64,000 nt of DNA from assembly GCA_026393895.1 (NCBI GenBank), contig JAPKZG010000051.1, positions 1 through 64,000 of the forward strand, read 5' to 3'. Position 1 is the stretch's first letter; each line of letters begins with the position of its first letter. Both the position numbers and the translations under genes were made by a program. The notes below the pieces were generated by a model, which was given only the letters and a program-made list of their open reading frames with translations, was not told the DNA's origin and did no database searches. Of this stretch, positions 28,749 to 36,059 are shown piece by piece. The stretch is from Candidatus Aminicenantota bacterium. GTDB lineage: Bacteria; Acidobacteriota; Aminicenantia; Aminicenantales; UBA4085.

Positions 28749-29024
28749 TCACTCCCCGCATTGCGGAGCGGGTTTGCGGCGCAGCGCACTCCACATGATC
28801 GCATACGCGCAACCGACGCCCGCCCGGACCTCGATCGCCACTAAGGCGCAATTACGAGCGCAGGCGCCGCATTCCATGCAGCGATCGCGATCCGCCAGGA
28901 CGGCCTTGCGGACGTCCATTTTAAAAACGCCGTGGGGGCAGACGTCCGCGCACAACCCGCAGCCCGCGCAGCGGACGGGATCGTATTTCAGGGTGGAAAC
29001 ATTTTTTAAATGCTGAAGCGGCAT
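28749..29024 (-). CDS. hgcB: Mercury methylation ferredoxin HgcB
   Basis: CAGCGLCADVCPHGVF...CMECGACARNCALVAIEVRAGVGCAYAIM. Two 4Fe-4S motifs plus the conserved extra Cys, directly after hgcA. Confidence 0.9.
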   Translation of the reverse strand: MPLQHLKNVSTLKYDPVRCAGCGLCADVCPHGVFKMDVRKAVLADRDRCMECGACARNCALVAIEVRAGVGCAYAIMWSALRRKPAPQCGE

Positions 29025-29035
29025 GGCGTTTTTCC

Positions 29036-30184
29036 TTATCCTTTCAATAAAAACGAGGCCACGGCCGCGGCCAGGCCGAATCCCGAGGAGAGCAACATAA
29101 GAGGGATGGATGTTTTCATCTCGGCGACGACGCCCGAGAGGGAGGTGAACGTCGATGATCCGGTGAAATTCATCGCCAGGAAAGCCGAAAGCGGCGGAAG
29201 CACGAGGAGGTACGCCGCGGCGGCGGCATAGCCCGCGGTTCCGGCCGGCGGGAAGCCCCGCAGGGCGCAGATCACGGCGGCCCAGATGAATCCGAGAATT
29301 CCGCCCTTCGCCGCGAACATTCGTCCGGGAATCCAGGGGAGCAGGGCCGGGGTCAGGACCGATCCGGTGAAAATCGCGCCGGCCAGCGCCAATCCCATGA
29401 GCCGTATTTCCCTGGCTCCCAAGACGGTCGCGACGAGCCAAAGAAGAAATCCCGCGAGGAAATACTTGTTTCGGACGATCCCGCTGATCTCGATGGGAAC
29501 CAGGGTAATCCGGTCCTTGAACGAAAACCGGACTCGCCGCATTTGCGGGGTCGCATTCATCCCGGCATCCAGAAACGCCTTGAGATCGGCCGCCCGAATC
29601 GGGCCGAAAAGGACGCGGAAGCCCGTTCGTTTGGCGACCTCCGGGGCGGAGACTCCGGGAGCGCCGAGTTGGGGGAGGATCAACGTCCGATGGGAAACGA
29701 TTTTTTTAAGCCCGGTCGCCTCGACCCGGCAGCCGACCTCGTTCGTTCCGAACGATCCCTTGCCCGCGGCGCACCAGACGTTGATGCCGCGCGTATCGAG
29801 GACCATCAGCCAGGCGTTTAATCCCGACGAAGCCGCGCGCAGGCGGTCGAAACTCATTTTGTAGTTGGCCGTGACGAATACCGGAGACCAGGCGTCGGGC
29901 GCGCCGAGGGCATAGAGCCCGGGCGCGATCGCATATCGCGACCGGCCGATCCCCCACCTCGTCCGGAACGTCCCCCACCGGTCGCGGAAACCGAGCCGCG
30001 AAGAGACGACGGGGATTTCGCCGGCCGGGGTGGAGATCCGTCCCGTCATGTAGGGCGCGGCCTTGACAAAGGAACCGCGACGATCGGCCGAAGTTCCCCC
30101 GGCCGTTCCCCCGCAGCATTCTTCGCCGCAGGAACAATTCTCGTTATTCAGATCGGCCGCTGCCGGGATCTTGGGGAGGGACAT
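29036..30184 (-). CDS. hgcA: Mercury methylation corrinoid protein HgcA
   Basis: Diagnostic cap-helix motif INVWCAAGKGSFGTNEV, followed by a C-terminal multi-TM domain. Adjacent hgcB. Confidence 0.95.
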   Translation of the reverse strand: MSLPKIPAAADLNNENCSCGEECCGGTAGGTSADRRGSFVKAAPYMTGRISTPAGEIPVVSSRLGFRDRWGTFRTRWGIGRSRYAIAPGLYALGAPDAWSPVFVTANYKMSFDRLRAASSGLNAWLMVLDTRGINVWCAAGKGSFGTNEVGCRVEATGLKKIVSHRTLILPQLGAPGVSAPEVAKRTGFRVLFGPIRAADLKAFLDAGMNATPQMRRVRFSFKDRITLVPIEISGIVRNKYFLAGFLLWLVATVLGAREIRLMGLALAGAIFTGSVLTPALLPWIPGRMFAAKGGILGFIWAAVICALRGFPPAGTAGYAAAAAYLLVLPPLSAFLAMNFTGSSTFTSLSGVVAEMKTSIPLMLLSSGFGLAAAVASFLLKG

Positions 30185-30188
30185 AACC

Positions 30189-30650
30189 TTATTTCCTTTT
30201 GCAGCACCCGTTGGATTCGTTGTAGCGCCGCACCGCTTCGGCCAGAACGGAGACCGCCTCGACGACCGCGTCCCGCCGGTCGGAGGAAATCCTGTCCAAG
30301 ACGGCGGCAAAGTAATTATTGAATCGATTTTCGATATTGTGGAAGACCCGGCTGCCCTGGGCCGTCAGGGTGATGACGATATAGCGTCGATCTTTCGCGC
30401 TCGTTTCCCGGTCGACAAGTCCGATTCGAACCAACCCTTGAATCGTCCGGCTCAGCGTACTCGTATCCAGTCCGAAGGTGGCGGCCAGATCGACAAGCGA
30501 AATCTCCCCGCGATTACCGATTTCCAGAAGAGTGTGACACTGAGCAAGGGTCAGCCCGCAACATTCGTTTCGATTGTCGAACGGACGGATCGTTTCCCTC
30601 TCGAGAAGACGTAGCCGGTCGCGCAAATGCCGTATTTTTTCCGTATTCAT
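30189..30650 (-). CDS. MarR-family regulator, cysteine-rich (candidate metal sensor)
   Basis: NECCGLTLAQCHTLLEIGNRGEISLVDLAATFGLDTSTLSRTIQGLVRIGLVDRETSAKDRRYIVI...NGCCKRK. 4-nt gap to hgcA. Confidence 0.88.
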   Translation of the reverse strand: MNTEKIRHLRDRLRLLERETIRPFDNRNECCGLTLAQCHTLLEIGNRGEISLVDLAATFGLDTSTLSRTIQGLVRIGLVDRETSAKDRRYIVITLTAQGSRVFHNIENRFNNYFAAVLDRISSDRRDAVVEAVSVLAEAVRRYNESNGCCKRK

Positions 30651-30675
30651 TGTTAAGATTACCTTTTTTATTTAT

Positions 30676-30686
30676 TGTATTATACA
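30676..30686. promoter_or_regulatory. Candidate promoter/operator of marR-hgcAB (TGTATTATACA dyad)
   Basis: On the minus strand, TTGACT...TATAATACAAT upstream of marR, with the odd-centred dyad TGTAT-A-ATACA over the -10 region. Confidence 0.4.
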
Positions 30687-30752
30687 TCTATTTCATTAGT
30701 CAACCATTAAATCCTATCCTCATTTTTTACTCGCCCCACGCTAACCCGATTC

Positions 30753-30991
30753 CAGGACTTACCCCAATAAACGGGGACAAAATTGGCTAATCTCTGAATT
30801 TTCTTGATGTTACATGAATTTTAATCTGGAAAGTAAAAAAATGGGGTAACTTTGAAATAAAATGGGTCTCTCAACCACAACAAACGAGGAACTCGTTGGC
30901 GCGAGGTTTCCTCTGGAGACTTCATATGGATTCTACCGGAATCGCTTCCAAATTGCGAGCCCGAATCCTAAATTTTTCGGGGTAAGTCCTG
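30753..30991. repeat. 239-bp MITE-like element with 13-bp perfect terminal inverted repeats (CAGGACTTACCCC)
   Basis: caggacttacccc at 30753-30765 and ggggtaagtcctg at 30979-30991. Flanked by TC on both sides. No coding potential noted inside. Confidence 0.7.
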
Positions 30992-31144
30992 TCATGCGGG
31001 AGTATTGACGATGATGGTCAGTATCGACATAATTCACCTGTGCACCTCCTGAAAAAGTGTTTCCTACCGGAAGTCTATTAGACCCCCGGGGGAGGTGCAT
31101 CACATCATCATGTTACCTGTCTTTTAATGGAAGGGGGAAGATCA

Positions 31145-31843
31145 ATGGCAACTAGAAAAAGTATCAGGCTGTGTCTATTAGCTGCATTCTTAGCCATTAT
31201 CAGTGGCCTGGTATTTGGGGTTAGTTCAGCTCTCGCGCAAGACAATGCTTTTCAAGCTGCGGCTCAGGGTCTAAAGCTTTTTTTGAATGCCATCCCCGAA
31301 GGGCGGGAGCCCGCGCTAGGCTTCGGAGACCGTGCTGAATTCGACCTAGCATACCTCGGAAATCCCTATGAAATGTACACGATTCATCCGGACCGCTTGG
31401 CTTCCGCTGAAGGTTCAGGAGACAAGATTATCTTGTCTCTTAAACAATTCCGCTTTCCCATCCTTTGTAATGGAAAGATCCGCGCCCTGTTAAATGTTGC
31501 TGAAGTCAATAGCGAGATGGAAGCTGTTGGAATAGGAGCAGCGAATCTAGCATCGGCTATTGAACGGATAGAAAACAGTATCCCGTCTTCCGGCGGGTTT
31601 TCACGGAGAATATTGCTTCGTCTTTATCAATTAAGGATAGACTTTATCGGATATTTTCAAGAGGGACAGAGTCTTGAGAAAGGACTCTTTATCCCGCTCC
31701 CGTCCGCTTTGGCGCTCATCGGTGCTGAACCTGAGGAGATTATCTTCTACTCCTATCCCCAGATGCTCAATCTTGTCCGGGGAAAATTCGCAGAGCTGCC
31801 GGAAAGCCTCAAGGGCGATTATAAAAATGGAGAAGAAAGATGA
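31145..31843 (+). CDS. Secreted hypothetical protein coupled to a cysteine protease (candidate propeptide/inhibitor)
   Basis: Signal peptide (LCLLAAFLAIISGLVFGVSSALAQ). ATGA stop/start overlap with the next gene. Confidence 0.6.
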   Translation: MATRKSIRLCLLAAFLAIISGLVFGVSSALAQDNAFQAAAQGLKLFLNAIPEGREPALGFGDRAEFDLAYLGNPYEMYTIHPDRLASAEGSGDKIILSLKQFRFPILCNGKIRALLNVAEVNSEMEAVGIGAANLASAIERIENSIPSSGGFSRRILLRLYQLRIDFIGYFQEGQSLEKGLFIPLPSALALIGAEPEEIIFYSYPQMLNLVRGKFAELPESLKGDYKNGEER

Positions 31844-33159
31844 GTCCCCGACGAGGAAATCGGACCTTCTCCCTCGGGTTTTTTTTATTCGCGCTTTTTA
31901 TCTCGGTAATGGCAAACGCCGGGGTGCTGCCTGTTTCCCTTGTCGCGCAAGAACAGAATCAGTGGTGCTGGGCTGCGACAACCAAGTGTATTATCAACTA
32001 TTATGGATTTGGCGTAAGCCAGTGCCAAATTGCTGAATTTACTCGAACGCATGCAGATTGGCATGACTTTGGCTCAGTAAACTGTTGCACAAATGCAAAC
32101 CAGGGCTGCAACTATTGGAATTATCTATATTCAAGCGGGGGGTCCGTCCAAGACATTTTAGCCAATTGGAGCCTCACGAGTCAGATATATGACCGGGAAC
32201 TATACCTGAGCGAGATTTCAACGGCCATAAACGACAAACGGCCATTTCTTATGCGTTGGGGCTGGACCTCTGGTGGCGGTCACTTCCTCGTCGGCCATGG
32301 GCTCCAAGGAGACAATGTTTATTACATGGATCCCTGGCCGGGCGAGGGCTTCCAGATTGGTTCCTATACATCGGTCGTCAGTGGATCAGATCATACTTGG
32401 ACCCATACCGCAGTTGTTACGACTCCATTTTTAGAAGATGAGTATTACTTGACTATTGAATCAACGGAAGGTGGAACGACCGATCCCTTGCCGGGGACTT
32501 ATTCTTATCCCCTCAACACCGATGTCCAGGTCACCGCGATTCCGAACCAAAACACGTCGTTCACCGGATGGACCGGCGACGCATCGGGAACGGCCAATCC
32601 GATCTCCGTGACGATGGGCCGGGACAAGACCATCAAAGCCAATTTCCGCGTTTATCGCAAGCTGACTATCCAGCCGAGCGCCTGGGGCACGACGACTCCC
32701 GCCGCCGGAGTCCATTTTTATCCCCTCAACATCGATGTCCAGGTCACCGCGATTCCCGCTCAATACGCGACGTTTGTCAACTGGACCGGCGACGCGTCGG
32801 GAACGGACAACCCGGTCACCGTGAAAATGACTCGGGATAAGACCATCAAAGCCGATATCCGCTATATCTTTCCTCCGACGAACTTGACCGGAAGCAAGGA
32901 TTTGAATCGATCGTTCTCCCAGGCGGAATACATCGACACTCTGTCCTGGCAGGCCAACTCCAATAACGCGGCTTTAACTATAGCCAAATACAAGATTTAC
33001 ACGGTTTCCGGCTCGACCTACACGCTGTTGACGGAAGTGAACGCCGATCAAAGCCAATATTCCCGCCGCAACGCGGGCTCAGGCGCCAACCAATACGCGA
33101 TCACCGCGGTCACGAGCGGCGGCCGGGAAGGCGCCCCAGCCCTGGTGACGGTTCAGTAA
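31840..33159 (+). CDS. Secreted papain-like (AvrRpt2/C39-type) cysteine protease with divergent InlB-type repeats
   Basis: VAQEQNQWCWAATTKCIINYYG; GGHFLVGHGLQGDNVYYMDPWPGEG. Repeats YPLNTDVQVTAIPNQNTSFTGWTGDASGTANPISVTMGRDKTIKANF. Confidence 0.82.
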   Translation: MSPRRGNRTFSLGFFLFALFISVMANAGVLPVSLVAQEQNQWCWAATTKCIINYYGFGVSQCQIAEFTRTHADWHDFGSVNCCTNANQGCNYWNYLYSSGGSVQDILANWSLTSQIYDRELYLSEISTAINDKRPFLMRWGWTSGGGHFLVGHGLQGDNVYYMDPWPGEGFQIGSYTSVVSGSDHTWTHTAVVTTPFLEDEYYLTIESTEGGTTDPLPGTYSYPLNTDVQVTAIPNQNTSFTGWTGDASGTANPISVTMGRDKTIKANFRVYRKLTIQPSAWGTTTPAAGVHFYPLNIDVQVTAIPAQYATFVNWTGDASGTDNPVTVKMTRDKTIKADIRYIFPPTNLTGSKDLNRSFSQAEYIDTLSWQANSNNAALTIAKYKIYTVSGSTYTLLTEVNADQSQYSRRNAGSGANQYAITAVTSGGREGAPALVTVQ

Positions 33160-33166
33160 AAGGAGC
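32659..33166. repeat. Copy A of 508-bp near-identical segmental duplication
   Basis: Aligns without net gaps to 34669-35176 (offset 2010). Roughly 93% identity by eye. Confidence 0.9.
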
Positions 33167-33168
33167 GG

Positions 33169-33283
33169 GGCGGGCTGACCTTGGGGGCAGGGCTGGGGTC
33201 CGCTTCTGATGATTACTTTTTATATAGAATTTTTCCTCCGACCATCGTCCAGGCGATCTCAGCGATGGAAATATCGCCCCATT
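33169..33283. pseudogene. Fused relic of the 3' end of the SH3/OMP gene and the 3' end of the amidohydrolase gene
   Basis: ggcgggctgaccttgggggcagggctggggtccg matches 36000-36036. The minus-strand tail ...GDISIAEIAWTMVGGKILYKK* matches the amidohydrolase C-terminus GDIPSAEIAWTIVGGKVLYKKK*. Confidence 0.85.
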
Positions 33284-33420
33284 CTTCTTGACTTAACCGA
33301 TTTCCGAGAATATATTTTCGACACATGGGATATATCGGATCGAAGCCCTTTGCGGCTGGGGTCAATTCTTGCTTCGGAAAGACTTCGAGGTGTTTCCATG
33401 TATCAAAGGAGGAGGAACAA

Positions 33421-35169
33421 ATGAACTTAAACAAAACAAAGTCGCTTGTCTCGTTCCCGCTCGTGGCCGTCGCGCTTGCGGCGGCGCTGGTTTTACTTTT
33501 TGCCGTGGGAACGCTCGAAGCGCGGCTGGTGGGACAGACCGAAGCCTGGACGGCGGCCGCCCGCCTTTTAGAAATCGAAAACGGCCGGCCGGACCTTCGT
33601 CTGACGCAAGGTGCGTTCGAACTGGATTGGGTCGAACCGCTGCTTTATCACAACAGGCCGGTCGCGTACCTAATCCGCCTCAAGCCGCAGGGATTCATGA
33701 TCCTGTCCGATATCACCGAAGTCTCCCCGCAGGTCTTCGTCTCCTACGAAGGAGATCCGGAGCAATTGACCCGTCATCCTTTTCTCATACAAATTCTGAA
33801 CCGCCTCGAATACAACAAGGTCCATTTGAGCTATCTTGCGGCGGACGTTCCGGAAGATATCGGGCCGGAGGCCGGGGAAGTTCCTGATCCCGTCCAGGTG
33901 AAACGAAACGAATATCGCTGGTCGGAACTGGCGGGCGAGGGCATTTCGGATGCGGACCGCGTCGCGGAGTCTCAGGCAGCGGCGGCCGTGGGGCCCCTTC
34001 TCACGTCAAAATGGAATCAGGATACGCCTTTTTGGAACAACACGCCCACCGTGGGGGGGCAACATACCTATACCGGTTGTTCGGCCACGGCTATGGCCCA
34101 GGTCATGTATTACTGGAAATATCCGTTACGGGGCCAAGGGAGCCACTCCTATCAGTGGAACGGCACGACGCTCAGCGCAAATTTCAATCATGAATACTTG
34201 TGGACCCAGATGCTCGCCTCCTATTCAGGCGATTACACCGCCGCGCAGGCCGCCGCCGTGGCCCGGCTCATGTCGGACGTCGGCATTTCCATCGACATGA
34301 ATTACGGTGTGGACGCCTCGGGATCTGTGCCCAACGCCAACGACGCGTTCACGGCCTTCTTCAAGTACAGCTCGGACGCCCATTGGGTGGAACGCGCCGA
34401 CGCCGGAAGTTGGGCCGCTTGGTTCAATATCATCAGACAGCAAATGGACGTCTACCGACCGGTGGTCCTGGCCGTTTTCAAGCCGGACAGCGGTCATGCC
34501 GTCGTCGCGGACGGCTACCGGACCTCGCCGTCCAACCAAGTCCATATCAACATGGGCTGGGGAGGCTATGCCGACAACTATTATTCCGTGGACAACATCT
34601 ACGAATACGGCGATACCCAAAAGGATTACGCCGTGGTCGGCATCCATCCACCGGTGCAGGTCAATTCGAAGCTAACCATCCAGCCGAGCGCCTGGGGCAC
34701 GACGACTCCAACCGCCGGAGTCCATTATTATCCCCTCAACACCGATGTCCAGGTCACCGCGTTTCCCGCTCAATACGCGACGTTTGTCAACTGGACGGGC
34801 GACGCGTCAGGAACGGACAATCCGGTCACCGTGAAAATGACTCGGGATAAGACCATCAAAGCCGATATCCGCTATATCTCCCCTCCGTCGAACTTGACCG
34901 GAAGCAAGGATTTGAATCGATCGTTCTCCCAGGCGGAATACATCGACACTCTGTCCTGGCAGGCCAACACCTCCAACGAGGGTTTGAGTATCGCCACCTA
35001 CAAGATTTACACGGTTTCCGGCTCGACCTACACGCTATTGACGGAAGTGAATGCCGATCAAAGCCAATATTCCCGCCGCAACGCGGGCTCAAGCGCCAAC
35101 CAATACGCGATCACCGCGGTCACGAGCGGCGGCCGGGAAGGCGCCCCGGCCCTGGTGACGATTCAGTAA
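33421..35169 (+). CDS. Secreted C10-family (streptopain-like) cysteine peptidase with the shared C-terminal module
   Basis: Propeptide-like N-terminus. GPLLTSKWNQDTPFWNNTP...YTGCSATAMAQVMYYWKYP; SGHAVVADGY; INMGWGGYADNYYSVDN. RBS aaaggagg. Confidence 0.88.
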   Translation: MNLNKTKSLVSFPLVAVALAAALVLLFAVGTLEARLVGQTEAWTAAARLLEIENGRPDLRLTQGAFELDWVEPLLYHNRPVAYLIRLKPQGFMILSDITEVSPQVFVSYEGDPEQLTRHPFLIQILNRLEYNKVHLSYLAADVPEDIGPEAGEVPDPVQVKRNEYRWSELAGEGISDADRVAESQAAAAVGPLLTSKWNQDTPFWNNTPTVGGQHTYTGCSATAMAQVMYYWKYPLRGQGSHSYQWNGTTLSANFNHEYLWTQMLASYSGDYTAAQAAAVARLMSDVGISIDMNYGVDASGSVPNANDAFTAFFKYSSDAHWVERADAGSWAAWFNIIRQQMDVYRPVVLAVFKPDSGHAVVADGYRTSPSNQVHINMGWGGYADNYYSVDNIYEYGDTQKDYAVVGIHPPVQVNSKLTIQPSAWGTTTPTAGVHYYPLNTDVQVTAFPAQYATFVNWTGDASGTDNPVTVKMTRDKTIKADIRYISPPSNLTGSKDLNRSFSQAEYIDTLSWQANTSNEGLSIATYKIYTVSGSTYTLLTEVNADQSQYSRRNAGSSANQYAITAVTSGGREGAPALVTIQ

Positions 35170-35176
35170 AAGGAGC
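34669..35176. repeat. Copy B of 508-bp near-identical segmental duplication
   Basis: See copy A at 32659-33166. Confidence 0.9.
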
Positions 35177-35180
35177 AGCC

Positions 35181-36041
35181 ATGTTCAAGAAAATTTTCCC
35201 CCTCGTTATTCTCGTAGCGGTTTCGATCGTCCTCGTTCTTCCCGCCGGTCTCTCCGCCGACGATGCCCTGAAGATCCGGGTCACGGCCGCCACGGCCAAC
35301 ATCCGGCAATCAGGATTCCTGTCCGCTCCGGTCGTCGGAAGCGCCCAGAAAGGCCAGATCTTCGCGGTCGTCGAAAAGTCCGGCGAATGGTACTTGATCC
35401 AGCTGGCGGACGGAACGCCGGGATTTATCCATTCGTCCGTTGTCGAGGAAATGGTCGAAGGCGAAACGGCGCCCGTTTCGCAACCGGCCGTCTCGACGCC
35501 TCCCCAGACCTCAGCACCGGAACCCGTCGTCAGAGAGACGGCCGCCCGGAGTGATACCTTTTCGATGTTTTTGGCCCGGGTCGGTTATTTCCTCGCCTCG
35601 GATTCGGCCTACACGGAAGTGTATGAAAACGGACTCGTCTTCGGCGGGGAACTACGCGTCGGCGGCGAAAACCTCGCCGGCTGGCTGGAGGGAAATTACC
35701 GGTCGGCAACGGGAAAGCTGACCTACACCAAGGAAGAGACCAAGATGAGCGTCCTGGGAATCGAAGGCGGCGCCCTCTACCGGTTCATGGCCGGGACGAT
35801 CTCCCCCTACCTCGGGGCCGGTCTCGGGTACTACATGTTCAATGAGAAGAACACGCCGATCGGCGAAGCGAAACAGAGCAAGCTCGGATTCTGCGGCGTC
35901 GGCGGGGTCGCGGTGGTCGTCGGCGGGAGCATCGTCTTGGACGCCCGGGTGAAGTACAGCACCTGCAGCATGAAACCGGCCGATTTCGACATCAACATCG
36001 GCGGGCTGACCTTGGGGGCCGGCCTCGGGATCCGGTTCTAA
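35181..36041 (+). CDS. SH3-domain protein with C-terminal outer-membrane beta-barrel-like domain
   Basis: Signal peptide. Bacterial SH3 VTAATANIRQSGFLSAPVVGSAQKGQIFAVVEKSGEWYLIQLADGTPGFIHSSVV. C-terminal GLTLGAGLGIRF. Confidence 0.75.
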   Translation: MFKKIFPLVILVAVSIVLVLPAGLSADDALKIRVTAATANIRQSGFLSAPVVGSAQKGQIFAVVEKSGEWYLIQLADGTPGFIHSSVVEEMVEGETAPVSQPAVSTPPQTSAPEPVVRETAARSDTFSMFLARVGYFLASDSAYTEVYENGLVFGGELRVGGENLAGWLEGNYRSATGKLTYTKEETKMSVLGIEGGALYRFMAGTISPYLGAGLGYYMFNEKNTPIGEAKQSKLGFCGVGGVAVVVGGSIVLDARVKYSTCSMKPADFDINIGGLTLGAGLGIRF

Positions 36042-36059
36042 TCGCTGCCCGCAAGCGTC

